Assembly: GCA_040216555.1 (NCBI GenBank)
Contig: JAVJOW010000033.1
Span: 128,806-192,805, forward strand
DNA from: Arenibacter sp040216555
Lineage (GTDB): Bacteria > Bacteroidota > Bacteroidia > Flavobacteriales > Flavobacteriaceae
Reading direction: 5' to 3'
DNA length: 64,000 nt
Shown: positions 44,083 to 52,415 of the stretch, in pieces
How positions within the stretch are numbered: the first letter of the stretch is position 1
Layout of the letters: every line of letters starts with the position of its first letter
The notes under the pieces: generated by a model
The model's database searches: none
Told to the model about the DNA's origin: nothing
Seen by the model: the letters and a program-made list of their open reading frames with translations, nothing else
Program-made: the position numbers and the translations under genes

Positions 44083-44631
44083 TCATGGGGTGTTCTGAAA
44101 AAAATATACTTCAGTAGCCCCCATACCGTATTTCTGGTAGTCCGCGTCATAATACTTTGCGTTTTCATACCTCTTAAAGAGATAATGTAGTTCTTCTTTC
44201 AAAATTCCTTCCCCGACTCCGTGAATGAATACCACCTTTTGTATCTTTTTACGAATAGCGAAATCCAGTTGACGTTTGGCCGTATCAAGTTGAAGGTTCA
44301 ACATTTCAAAATTGGTCATTCCTTTTGTGGAGGGTGTTAACTTATCTATATGCAGATCAACTTCCATCTGTGGGGCGTACCGTTCCTTGGGCCTTATTTT
44401 CCTACTGTGCCTATTCTTCGGCAATTCCTTCTCTGCCTTTATTTTGGCCACCTCAAAATTGGACACTTTAATAACATTGGATCCGGCAATTTTCAATAAT
44501 TCGTCCGCCGTATATTTCAATAAGAAACCGTCCTTACTTTCCACCATAATTTGCCCACCATTTATTTTTACCACAATCCCTTGAACAATATCATCGATGG
44601 CCTCTACTTGATCTCCTACCTTAAAATCCAT
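44083..44631 (-). CDS. Smr/MutS2-like domain protein
   Basis: The 182-residue protein has an N-terminal beta domain (VGDQVEAIDDIVQGIVVKI) and a C-terminal Smr domain: EVDLHIDKL near residue 90, KKIQKVVFIHGVGEGILKEELH near 128, and GMGATEVYF near 170. Smr domains are nucleic-acid nicking or RNA-binding modules. It overlaps the start of its upstream neighbour by one base. Role in this organism not known. Confidence 0.9.
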   Translation of the reverse strand: MDFKVGDQVEAIDDIVQGIVVKINGGQIMVESKDGFLLKYTADELLKIAGSNVIKVSNFEVAKIKAEKELPKNRHSRKIRPKERYAPQMEVDLHIDKLTPSTKGMTNFEMLNLQLDTAKRQLDFAIRKKIQKVVFIHGVGEGILKEELHYLFKRYENAKYYDADYQKYGMGATEVYFFQNTP

Positions 44632-44828
44632 TAGCTATTTTCTTTGTCTTTTTCCTCATCCCTATTTTGATCTATACTCCACAACTGTGTGGTCTTGTAA
44701 AGACCAAACATTAACAGGACAATTCCAATGCTCAATGCATATTCCTCATGCATTATATAGTCTCCCAACCCAGCAATTACAGCTCCTGCCAGTATCAGTA
44801 CCAAATAAAAAGTCCGTTTTGTTTTCAT
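44631..44828 (-). CDS. small membrane protein
   Basis: This 65-residue protein has two hydrophobic segments (LVLILAGAVIAGLGDYIM and ALSIGIVLLMFGLY) and a charged C-tail (DQNRDEEKDKENS). It overlaps the Smr gene by one base, so the two are coupled. A TATTTTTG box lies four bases upstream. It is divergent from the small-membrane-protein cluster. No family recognised. Confidence 0.75.
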   Translation of the reverse strand: MKTKRTFYLVLILAGAVIAGLGDYIMHEEYALSIGIVLLMFGLYKTTQLWSIDQNRDEEKDKENS

Positions 44829-44832
44829 TGCC

Positions 44833-44840
44833 CAAAAATA
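44833..44840 (-). promoter_or_regulatory. sigma-A -7 box for small membrane protein-Smr operon
   Basis: Minus strand reads TATTTTTG, an exact TAnnTTTG match four bases before the ATG at 44828. Confidence 0.55.
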
Positions 44841-44887
44841 ATAGTATTTTTCGGTAAAGAATTATATTAGTACTTTAAATAATCCTG

Positions 44888-45190
44888 ATGGCAATTCTCT
44901 TGGAACTGGAAAATTATATGCTGCCTTGTATGAACAAGCAGATTTTCGGCATTGAGTGTCCAGGTTGCGGAATTCAACGTTCTATTTCATATCTGTTGGA
45001 CGGCAATTTTATAGAGGCTCTAAAGATATACCCGGCCATTTATACCATTATATTTCTAGTTGGTTTTATTGGTGCCTCCCTCTTGTTCGATATCAAAAAC
45101 TCCTTTAAGATCAAAATCTATCTTTTATACCTAAACGCTGGAATCATCATAGTTAGTTACATTTACAAAATGGTTCATCTAATACTTTAA
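44888..45190 (+). CDS. DUF2752 membrane protein, first copy
   Basis: The 100-residue protein has the DUF2752 core: Cys-containing IECPGCGIQRSISYLL near residue 22, followed by two hydrophobic segments. DUF2752 proteins are small inner-membrane proteins of unknown function with a CxGCG-x2-R motif. The start ATG at 44888 gives a short preceding tail (MAILLELENY); an internal ATG at about residue 11 is possible. It is the first gene of a four-gene cluster of small membrane proteins, followed after seven bases by the CCC-motif gene. Confidence 0.88.
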   Translation: MAILLELENYMLPCMNKQIFGIECPGCGIQRSISYLLDGNFIEALKIYPAIYTIIFLVGFIGASLLFDIKNSFKIKIYLLYLNAGIIIVSYIYKMVHLIL

Positions 45191-45197
45191 AAAAATT

Positions 45198-45536
45198 ATG
45201 GAACAACAAAAATTACCCAACGCAACACTAATATTGGTTTTCGGGATTATTTCAATAGTTACCTGCTGCTGCTATGGAATTATTGGACTGATATTTGGGA
45301 TAATAGGCCTTATTCTAGCAAAAAAATCCACTATGCTCTACGCAGTAAATCCCAGTATGTATGAAGGGTACAACAATGTTAAATTAGGTAAAACCTTATC
45401 GATTATAGGTATTGTTTTGAATATTCTAGTAATCTTCTTCTTCATTTGGATCATCTCTATTATTGGTTGGGATGCCTTACAGAACGAAGAACTTATGAGG
45501 GAGAGAATGGAAGATTATTTTCAAAACCTTCAATAG
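45198..45536 (+). CDS. CCC-motif membrane protein
   Basis: The 112-residue protein starts with IVTCCCYGIIGLIFGIIGLILAKK near residue 20, the Cys-Cys-Cys motif within a glycine-rich membrane segment that defines this small Bacteroidetes family, and has a second hydrophobic segment (LSIIGIVLNILVIFFFIWII). It resembles DUF4190-like proteins. It sits seven bases after the first DUF2752 gene. Function unknown. Confidence 0.85.
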   Translation: MEQQKLPNATLILVFGIISIVTCCCYGIIGLIFGIIGLILAKKSTMLYAVNPSMYEGYNNVKLGKTLSIIGIVLNILVIFFFIWIISIIGWDALQNEELMRERMEDYFQNLQ

Positions 45537-45573
45537 ATTTTATTACAACCCATCAATTTAATCAAGCATTTTT

Positions 45574-45858
45574 ATGGAAAACAACCAAACCCGTCCCAAA
45601 CCGAACAATTATTTGGTTTTAGCGATTATCAGTACTGTATTCTGCTGCCTGATTCCTGGTATAGTGAGTATTGTGAATGCCGCCAAAGTAAATGAGGCTT
45701 ATGCCCTAGGTAATTATGAACAGGCCGAAAGAGCCTCTAAAAATGCGAAAACATGGGCTATCGTTGGTATTGCTATAGCTGGCTTGTTTTGGCTCATATA
45801 TATCGCCTTTTTTGGCCTTGCCCTTTTTGGAGGATTAATGAGCGGAGGTGATTTCTAA
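45574..45858 (+). CDS. CD225/dispanin family protein
   Basis: The 94-residue protein matches the CD225/dispanin pattern shared with eukaryotic IFITM proteins: VFCCLIPGIVSIVNAAKVNEAYALGNYEQAERASKNAKTWAIVGI covers the double-Cys membrane helix, amphipathic loop and second helix. Bacterial members are of unknown function. An N-terminal polar stretch (ENNQTRPKPNN) precedes. It lies 37 bases after the CCC-motif gene, and its end overlaps the start of the second DUF2752 gene by 11 bases. Confidence 0.9.
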   Translation: MENNQTRPKPNNYLVLAIISTVFCCLIPGIVSIVNAAKVNEAYALGNYEQAERASKNAKTWAIVGIAIAGLFWLIYIAFFGLALFGGLMSGGDF

Positions 45859-46261
45859 CAAAAAGAAAATATTTGGAGTGATAATTTTAGGAGTGGTATT
45901 CTTTGGAATATTGCTCCTTTATTTTTTCAGCAACCCAAGTAGTTCCAACCACTTTCCACAATGTCCATTTTTGACTGCCACAGGCTATTATTGTACGGGA
46001 TGTGGAAGTCAGCGGGCACTGCACGATTTACTCCATTTGGATATAATTGGTGTAGCCAAACATAACCTACTCTTTATTCCTGCGTTTTTATTGATTGCCT
46101 ACCATTGGTTTCGAAGCTATGCACCGGTAAAAGGCAAAGAAAGTTTACCAGATTTACTATATCACCCCAAAACTCCCATGGTGCTATTGATAATAATTAC
46201 CCTCTTCACAATTTTTAGAAATATAGACCTATATCCTTTTACCCTTTTGGCTCCAGAATAA
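45848..46261 (+). CDS. DUF2752 membrane protein, second copy
   Basis: The 137-residue protein has a GTG start inside the CD225 gene, overlapping by 11 bases. It has an N-terminal membrane segment (IFGVIILGVVFFGILLLYFF), the DUF2752 motif YCTGCGSQRALHDLLH near residue 47, and two more hydrophobic segments. It is longer than the first copy and has diverged, so the pair is not a recent duplication. It closes the cluster; a convergent rocD terminator follows. Confidence 0.88.
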   Translation: MISNKKKIFGVIILGVVFFGILLLYFFSNPSSSNHFPQCPFLTATGYYCTGCGSQRALHDLLHLDIIGVAKHNLLFIPAFLLIAYHWFRSYAPVKGKESLPDLLYHPKTPMVLLIIITLFTIFRNIDLYPFTLLAPE

Positions 46262-46291
46262 AAAAAGCCCGTTACAATATCCATAACGGGC
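46261..46291 (-). terminator. terminator of rocD
   Basis: GCCCGTTA (46267-46274) and TAACGGGC (46284-46291) pair perfectly around nine bases; the T run follows on the minus strand. The hairpin also lies just after the convergent DUF2752 gene. Confidence 0.8.
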
Positions 46292-46313
46292 AATCTGTTC
46301 GGGGTGTGGAATA

Positions 46314-47594
46314 TTATTTTTCAAACTTCTTCAGCGTTTGAATTATAATCCCAACACATTCCAAAAGTTGTTCTTTATTCATTACTAAAGGAGGAGCGAA
46401 CCTAATAATATTTCCATGGGTTGGTTTCGCCAAAAGTCCATTATCCCTTAATGCCAAACAAATGTCCCAAGCAGTTGAGCTATCTTCCGTGTCGTTAATC
46501 AAAATGGCATTTAACAATCCTTTACCCCTGACAGCTTTTACAATATTACTATTTGGTATAAACTTATTGAGTTCCTCCCTGAACAACACACCCAATTGAT
46601 ATGCATTTTCCGCAAGTCCTTCTTCCTTGACTACCTCTAGAGCAGCTATGCCCACTGCTGCTGCCACTGGATTACCTCCAAAAGTACTACCATGACTACC
46701 AGGTTTTATAACCTCCATGATTTCGTCATTGGCCAAAACTCCGGAGATAGGATAAGCTCCTCCTGAAAGTGCCTTTCCCAAAATTAATATGTCCGGTTTC
46801 ACCTCTGGCAGCCCACTGCAGTGCCTGTCAGGACAACTACAATTGCCACAGGTAGCCAATAATTTACCTGTACGGGCTATTCCTGTCTGTACCTCATCGG
46901 CAATAAAAAGTACATTATGCTTTTTACACAATTCTCGCGCCTCGACAAGATAATCATCAGAAGGGACATATACTCCAGCTTCTCCTTGAATTGGCTCAAC
47001 AAGGAATCCAGCAATATTCTTATCACTTTCCAAAACCTCTTCCAAAGCGTTTATATTATCGTACTCAATCTTAATAAAGCCTTCTGTATAAGGGCCATAG
47101 TTTTTGCGAGCAATAGGATCATTGGAAAATGAGATAATGGTAGTAGTCCGTCCGTGAAAATTATTTTCACAAACAACAATCTGCGCCTGGTTTTCAGGAA
47201 TACCCTTTTTCTCATAGGCCCATTTTCTACAAATTTTAAGAGCGGTTTCCACCGCTTCGGCCCCAGTATTCATGGGTAATAATTTGTTGTAGCCAAATGT
47301 TTGTGTGGCCAACTTCTCAAATTTTCCGAGCATATCATTGTAGAAGGCCCTGGAAGTCAAGGTAAGGGTTTGAGCCTGTTTTATCATGGCATTGACAATT
47401 TTAGGGTGACAATGCCCTTGGTTTACAGCAGAATAGGCGGACAAAAAGTCGTAATACCTTTTTCCTTCAACATCCCAAACAAAAACTCCTTCTCCCCTAC
47501 TTAAAACAACAGGCAGCGGATGATAGTTGTGCGCTCCGAATTTTTCTTCCAATGCAATGGCATCTTCAGAAGATAATTTTTCCAAAACCGACAT
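46314..47594 (-). CDS. rocD: ornithine aminotransferase
   Basis: The 426-residue PLP enzyme converts ornithine to glutamate semialdehyde. The start MSVLEKLSSEDAIALEEKFGAHNYHPLPVV is the family start; the frame extends 33 codons upstream through leader DNA. Landmarks are FLSAYSAVNQGHCHP near 50, MNTGAEAVETALKI near 107, NNFHGRTT near 148, ADEVQTGIARTGK near 232 and ILGKALSGGAYPISG with the PLP Lys near 269. An inserted Cys-rich segment CGNCSCPDRHC near residue 248 precedes the PLP Lys region. A 16-base palindrome lies about 100 bases upstream of the start. Confidence 0.95.
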   Translation of the reverse strand: MSVLEKLSSEDAIALEEKFGAHNYHPLPVVLSRGEGVFVWDVEGKRYYDFLSAYSAVNQGHCHPKIVNAMIKQAQTLTLTSRAFYNDMLGKFEKLATQTFGYNKLLPMNTGAEAVETALKICRKWAYEKKGIPENQAQIVVCENNFHGRTTTIISFSNDPIARKNYGPYTEGFIKIEYDNINALEEVLESDKNIAGFLVEPIQGEAGVYVPSDDYLVEARELCKKHNVLFIADEVQTGIARTGKLLATCGNCSCPDRHCSGLPEVKPDILILGKALSGGAYPISGVLANDEIMEVIKPGSHGSTFGGNPVAAAVGIAALEVVKEEGLAENAYQLGVLFREELNKFIPNSNIVKAVRGKGLLNAILINDTEDSSTAWDICLALRDNGLLAKPTHGNIIRFAPPLVMNKEQLLECVGIIIQTLKKFEK

Positions 47595-47692
47595 GATTAA
47601 ATAACTTTTAAATAAAACTTTAGCAATTCCTTCTTGGGGAGAGAAATCATCCTTCTTTTGTAGAGACCGCAAATTACGAATTGTAACTTGCA

Positions 47693-47708
47693 TCCTAAAA
47701 TTTTAGGA
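47693..47708. promoter_or_regulatory. perfect 16-base palindrome upstream of rocD
   Basis: TCCTAAAATTTTAGGA is a perfect dyad 99 bases before the rocD ATG on the minus strand, within the leader region. It is a candidate operator for arginine/ornithine control; the regulator is not visible. Confidence 0.45.
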
Positions 47709-47738
47709 CATTGATTTTTGATTGGAAAAACCTACCAC

Positions 47739-48647
47739 TCAATCTTTTAGATCAAAAGTGGCACTTACAGGATAATGATCGGACAAAAACCAATTCTCTG
47801 GTCCGTTATGGACTTGGGCATCCGTACATTTTTCAGAAAGCCAAGGTGAAACCATAATATAATCTATGCGTTCCATACGTGAGAGAAGTTGATCGGTGGC
47901 TTTTTGATTGACCTCACCCAATACCCGCCCTGGAAAACTACCTCTTTCTGCTAATCCTGCAGTATATTTTTGAACTACATCAAATAAAGGCAATGAAAGA
48001 AATTTGGACATTACAGCATAATCCAATCCTCCATTTTCTATATTGCCGTTTAAACCCTTTCCCAGGTTGGACTCCCTTAATCTTGTTAACAAATAACCAT
48101 TAGGGTCATATAAATCAGCCTCAAAGGGCGAATGGGCATTAAAATCGCCCAATACTACGTATTTAGAAGTAGATTTGGTGATGGCATCCACTTTCGCAGA
48201 TAATATACCGGCCTCTTCCCGTCTTCTTGCAATGCTTCCTGGGTGGAGATGAACTACCAAAAAATCAATTCCGTTAGTTTTACAGTGCAAAGCCCCGTGA
48301 TGCATACCATCTACTATTTTCTCCTTTAGTTCAATAGGATACTTGGAGGTAAAACCAACTGAATAACCCGTTGTTTTCAATAGCACGGAATATCCATGCC
48401 CCCAAACTTCGGCATCTTCCTGCAACTTTTCCAGGGTATAGGCACACAATTCCTGAAGGGCCACCACATCTGGAGTTTGGGCACTTATCCAATTTTGAAC
48501 CTTCCCCCTTCTTTCATTATCCTTGCCCCAATCATATCCATTCCAAATGTTGTAGGTAATAATTTTAAAATCGCCCAGCTCACTTTGGGACATAAGTGAA
48601 AATGGGAGAAATGCAACTACGGTTAATAAAATATTCCGTAAAATCAT
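47739..48647 (-). CDS. secreted endonuclease/exonuclease/phosphatase-fold protein
   Basis: The 302-residue protein has a signal peptide (ending near LMSQ) and an EEP fold: IITYNIWNGYDW near residue 30, VVALQELCAYTL near 60, VVLGDFNAHSP near 162 and LSDHYPVSATF near 290. This fold covers DNases, phosphodiesterases and sphingomyelinases; the substrate cannot be told. It is secreted beside a sulfatase gene on the same strand, and its expression may be linked. Confidence 0.88.
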   Translation of the reverse strand: MILRNILLTVVAFLPFSLMSQSELGDFKIITYNIWNGYDWGKDNERRGKVQNWISAQTPDVVALQELCAYTLEKLQEDAEVWGHGYSVLLKTTGYSVGFTSKYPIELKEKIVDGMHHGALHCKTNGIDFLVVHLHPGSIARRREEAGILSAKVDAITKSTSKYVVLGDFNAHSPFEADLYDPNGYLLTRLRESNLGKGLNGNIENGGLDYAVMSKFLSLPLFDVVQKYTAGLAERGSFPGRVLGEVNQKATDQLLSRMERIDYIMVSPWLSEKCTDAQVHNGPENWFLSDHYPVSATFDLKD

Positions 48648-48763
48648 TGTTCTAATTTTATTTATATGTTCATCGTATAGAATATGGCAGCCTTCATAAA
48701 CACTTCAATTGGTAGCCCGACATTTAAACTAGTTTATCGCGTTTATTTAGGACAAACACCTAT

Positions 48764-50233
48764 CTAATTATTCATCCCGTATTCAATTCCTAAATCATTT
48801 TTCCTTATGGATTTCAGTTTTTCTGTTAACTTCAGCTGCATTTCCTGAACCACATCATCATAAGCTGGATTATGCGCCAAATTATTATATTGTTTGGCAT
48901 CGTACTCCATGTCAAAAAGTTCCATTCCTGCTCCGGCATCTTCATTATATTGTATATAAGCCCATTTATGGTTCCGTACTAAAAACGACTTGCCTCCCTG
49001 GCTCACAGAAAAAGCAAAATTCCTTACTTCCACTTGGGGGTTGTTCAAAGTTTTTACAAGACTTCTCCCCTGTAATCCCTTGGAAGCCTCCATCCCCGCC
49101 AAATCGGCCAAGGTGGGATACAGGTCCAAAAGTTCAGCAAAAGAATTGCAGACCGCCGGTGCTTTTCCAGGCACCTTGATAATCAAAGGAACCCTAACCG
49201 ATTCCTCATGCAGGCTTACCTTCATCCAAAAACGGTGTTCCCCTAAATGAAATCCGTGGTCCGAAGTAAAAACAACAATGGTATTGTCCTCCAAGCCTTC
49301 TTCCTTTAAAGCCTTTAATATCTTTCCCACCTGTGCATCCATATAGGCTACAGATGCATAATACCCAGCTACTGCCTTTTTTTCCTGTTCCTCCGACATT
49401 TCCCCATTTACAGTGGTTACATAGTTAATTCCACGAGCAGGAATATCGTCCCAATCATTTTCAACTTTAGGGGGCAATACCATTTGCTCATGGGGATAAG
49501 GTTCAAAATACTTACTTGGAGCCACAAATGGCACATGGGGTCTTACCAGCCCAACCGCCAAAAAGAAAGGATTGTTTTTGTGCTGTTTAATAAGTTCAAC
49601 AGCTTTTTCAGCAGTTTTCCCATCAGAATGTGCCAAATCATCCCCATCCGCTTTTACAATGGTCATAACATTTCCGCCTTTCCTTGGCTTAAGACCGTAT
49701 GGATTATTTTGCACCAATTCGGCCTCCCCTTCCGCAGTCCATTCCGGACCTTGACTATTAAAGCGTTCGGTCCATGAGGCTTCGTCGTCCTGCCCATTGG
49801 AACCCGTCTCAATATCTATAGGCACTCCCATATGGTATATCTTGCTTACCCTTGCCGTATAATATCCGTTATCCTTGAACAATTGTGTAAGTGATTTTCT
49901 TGAGGGCCCCACGTTTTCCCTGCCACTGACATAGCCATAGGTATTGGTAGCATTGGGATAATAGCCGAACATTAAAGAAGCTCTAGAAGGGCCACAGACG
50001 GGATACTGGGTATAGGCTCTGGTATATTTGGTACCGTGAGCTGCCAAATTATCAATATTCGGGGTATGAGACATCTTATTTTCATACGACGAGACTGCAG
50101 TAGCAGTTAAATCGTCCGCAATTATGAACAGTACATTGGGTTTATTGTTCTTGTTCTTTTTACTAGGTTTGCCCTGTTGTGATTGTCCTAAAAAAAAACA
50201 CAACATAAAGAGACAAAAAAGCCATTTTCTCAT
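48764..50233 (-). CDS. secreted sulfatase (iduronate-2-sulfatase-like, S1 family)
   Basis: The chosen start MRKWLFCLFMLCFFLGQ gives 489 residues with a signal peptide; the frame extends 15 codons upstream and an ATG three codons earlier is possible. LFIIADDLTATAVSSY gives the metal-binding Asp pair. CGPSRAS near residue 79 is the C-x-P-S-R site whose Cys becomes formylglycine. FTSDHGFHLGEHRFWMK near 320 completes the metal site. Such sulfatases remove sulfate from algal or animal polysaccharides. No maturase gene or SusC/SusD pair is visible here, so it is not a full polysaccharide locus. Confidence 0.92.
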   Translation of the reverse strand: MRKWLFCLFMLCFFLGQSQQGKPSKKNKNNKPNVLFIIADDLTATAVSSYENKMSHTPNIDNLAAHGTKYTRAYTQYPVCGPSRASLMFGYYPNATNTYGYVSGRENVGPSRKSLTQLFKDNGYYTARVSKIYHMGVPIDIETGSNGQDDEASWTERFNSQGPEWTAEGEAELVQNNPYGLKPRKGGNVMTIVKADGDDLAHSDGKTAEKAVELIKQHKNNPFFLAVGLVRPHVPFVAPSKYFEPYPHEQMVLPPKVENDWDDIPARGINYVTTVNGEMSEEQEKKAVAGYYASVAYMDAQVGKILKALKEEGLEDNTIVVFTSDHGFHLGEHRFWMKVSLHEESVRVPLIIKVPGKAPAVCNSFAELLDLYPTLADLAGMEASKGLQGRSLVKTLNNPQVEVRNFAFSVSQGGKSFLVRNHKWAYIQYNEDAGAGMELFDMEYDAKQYNNLAHNPAYDDVVQEMQLKLTEKLKSIRKNDLGIEYGMNN

Positions 50234-50445
50234 TTTAAACATACTTTTAAGTTTGATCAATAGAAACATATTAAACACATTGGAATATTAATTAATGCCA
50301 ATTTATTTTTCACAATCCCGCCAATCTCAAAGAAGCTATGGTATTAAAGGGCCATTGCATGTTAGTTTTCAGCGTTGGAAAAACGAATCTAATAAATACA
50401 AATAAGACTGTGTTAAAAAGCTACATAAATCCTAAAAAAATCTCC

Positions 50446-50453
50446 TATTTTTG
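50446..50453 (+). promoter_or_regulatory. sigma-A -7 box for rlmD, very close to start
   Basis: TATTTTTG lies four bases before the ATG at 50458. The longer open frame from 50338 would place the promoter inside the coding region, so the box decides the start. Confidence 0.65.
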
Positions 50454-50457
50454 CGCC

Positions 50458-51873
50458 ATGCGCAGAAAGAATACAAGACAAGTTTTTGAAAACGTAGAAG
50501 TAGTAGATGCAGGAGCCAAAGGCAAGACAATAGGAAAAGCACCCGACGGACGTGTAATTTTCCTGACCAACACTGTCCCGGGAGATGTAGTGGACGTTAT
50601 GACCACTAAAAAGAGAAAAGCATATTTCGAAGGGGTTGCTACTAAATTCCATACTTTTTCCAATAAAAGAACTACTCCAGTTTGCGAGCATTTTGGAGTA
50701 TGTGGCGGTTGCAAATGGCAGGATATGGGTTATGAGCACCAGCTGTTCTACAAACAAAAGGAGGTAGAAAACAACCTTCGTAGAATTGGCCATTTGGAAC
50801 TGCCAAAAACCAGTACCATCCTAGGCTCAAAAAAACAGTATTTCTACAGGAACAAAATGGAATTTTCTTTTTCGGATAGCCGATGGTTGACCCTGGAGGA
50901 AATAAACTCCGGTAAGGAAATTGATAATAAAAACGCCCTGGGATTTCATATCCCTGGTATGTGGGACAAAATATTGGACATTAAAAAATGTCATTTACAG
51001 GAAGATCCTTCCAATGCCATCAGGTTGGAAATAAAGGATTTTGCTATTAAGAACAATATATCTTTCTTTAATCCCAGGAATCAGTGGGGTATGCTGCGCA
51101 CCGTGATGATACGCACCTCCTCTACGGGTGAAATTATGGTCATGGTCCAATTTTATGAGAACGATTTGGAAAAAAGGGAATTATTAATGGACCATTTGGC
51201 AGTAAGTTTTCCAGAAATAACTTCTCTGCTATATGTTATCAATCAAAAACAAAATGACACCATATATGACCAAGAAATCATATGTTATTCTGGAAGGGAT
51301 CATATATTTGAAGTAATGGAAGGCCTTCAGTTTAAAATAAATGCCAAATCCTTTTACCAAACCAACTCGGACCAAGCCTATGAACTTTACAAGGTGACCC
51401 GTGATTTTGCCGGACTTACCGGCAATGAATTGGTCTATGACCTTTATACAGGTACAGGTACCATTGCACAATTTGTGGCCAAAAAAGCCAAAAAAGTAAT
51501 CGGAATAGAGGCCGTTCCCGAGGCTATTGCCGATGCCAAGGCCAATGCTAAAAGAAATAAAATAGACAACGTAGATTTTTTTGTTGGGGATATGAAGAAT
51601 ATCTTTAATCCTGCTTTCATTAAAGAACACGGTAAGCCAGATCTAATTATTACCGATCCTCCCAGAGATGGTATGCATGCGGCCGTTGTGGAGCAAATAC
51701 TATCCATTGCTCCAGAAAAAGTTGTTTATGTTAGCTGTAATAGCGCTACACAAGCCAGGGATTTGGCAATGATGAAGGAGGATTATGAAATATTGAAAGT
51801 GCAGCCGGTGGATATGTTTCCACAAACCCATCATGTTGAAAATGTTGTACTTTTGAAAAAACGGACCAAATAG
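50458..51873 (+). CDS. rlmD: 23S rRNA (uracil-5-)-methyltransferase RlmD
   Basis: The 471-residue enzyme (start MRRKNTRQVFENVEV) methylates U1939 of 23S rRNA by family analogy. A TRAM domain at residues about 10-65 is followed by the iron-sulfur ligands CEHFGVCGGCKW near 78 and a later Cys in IKKCHLQ near 179. The SAM domain has YDLYTGTGTIAQF near 325 and the catalytic pair DPPRDGMH near 400 and VYVSCNSATQARDL near 423. It heads an operon with the DUF6452 gene 11 bases on. Confidence 0.95.
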   Translation: MRRKNTRQVFENVEVVDAGAKGKTIGKAPDGRVIFLTNTVPGDVVDVMTTKKRKAYFEGVATKFHTFSNKRTTPVCEHFGVCGGCKWQDMGYEHQLFYKQKEVENNLRRIGHLELPKTSTILGSKKQYFYRNKMEFSFSDSRWLTLEEINSGKEIDNKNALGFHIPGMWDKILDIKKCHLQEDPSNAIRLEIKDFAIKNNISFFNPRNQWGMLRTVMIRTSSTGEIMVMVQFYENDLEKRELLMDHLAVSFPEITSLLYVINQKQNDTIYDQEIICYSGRDHIFEVMEGLQFKINAKSFYQTNSDQAYELYKVTRDFAGLTGNELVYDLYTGTGTIAQFVAKKAKKVIGIEAVPEAIADAKANAKRNKIDNVDFFVGDMKNIFNPAFIKEHGKPDLIITDPPRDGMHAAVVEQILSIAPEKVVYVSCNSATQARDLAMMKEDYEILKVQPVDMFPQTHHVENVVLLKKRTK

Positions 51874-51884
51874 TCCATCCGAGC

Positions 51885-52415
51885 ATGAAGAAATTCTATA
51901 TTCCTATACTAGTTTTAATTACATTCATCAGCTTTGGAGCCTGCGAAAAAGATGATATTTGTATAGACGGGGACACCCCACTACTAGTGATAAGATTTTA
52001 TGATGTGGACAACCCCACCGTATTAAAAAAGGTAACCAAATTTAGAATTGTGGGAGTTGGTCAGAATACTACAGTTACAACCGTATCTGACAGAACCGAT
52101 TCGGATTCTATTGCCATTCCCTTAAAGGTTACAGAAAAGACCACAGGTTTTTATTTTATTAGCAATTCTTCAAATGTTGAAACTACAGATTCCGGAGGGG
52201 AAACAGTTACCGTTGAAGGGGGAGATTTAGATACCTTGTACTTTAATTACAATAGAATAGATAAGTTTGTTTCCAGGGCATGTGGATATATTGCCAATTA
52301 TGAAGATTTAAGTAGCGATCTAAAAACGGAAACCGATAACTGGATAAAGGATATAGAAATTGTAACCCCATTGGTAGAAAATTCAACAGCGGCCCATGTT
52401 AAGATATATCATTAG
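51885..52415 (+). CDS. DUF6452 family lipoprotein
   Basis: The 176-residue protein has a lipobox near FGAC (Cys20) followed by EKDDICIDGDTPLL, then LVIRFYDVDNPTVLKKV, and a C-terminal FNYNRIDKFVSRACGYIANYED, typical of DUF6452 proteins of Flavobacteriaceae. Two Cys pairs could form disulfides. It lies between rlmD (11-base gap) and the DUF6048 gene (20-base overlap). This three-gene order recurs in flavobacteria by my recollection; the function is unknown. Confidence 0.85.
   Translation: MKKFYIPILVLITFISFGACEKDDICIDGDTPLLVIRFYDVDNPTVLKKVTKFRIVGVGQNTTVTTVSDRTDSDSIAIPLKVTEKTTGFYFISNSSNVETTDSGGETVTVEGGDLDTLYFNYNRIDKFVSRACGYIANYEDLSSDLKTETDNWIKDIEIVTPLVENSTAAHVKIYH

Noticed and set aside
47595..47693. 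Upstream in-frame extension of rocD by 33 codons
   Set aside because: The family begins at the later Met and the stretch has no conserved residues; it is treated as leader DNA.
50338..50457. Upstream extension of the rlmD frame
   Set aside because: A TATTTTTG promoter box lies inside it four bases before the ATG at 50458, which also matches the usual protein start.
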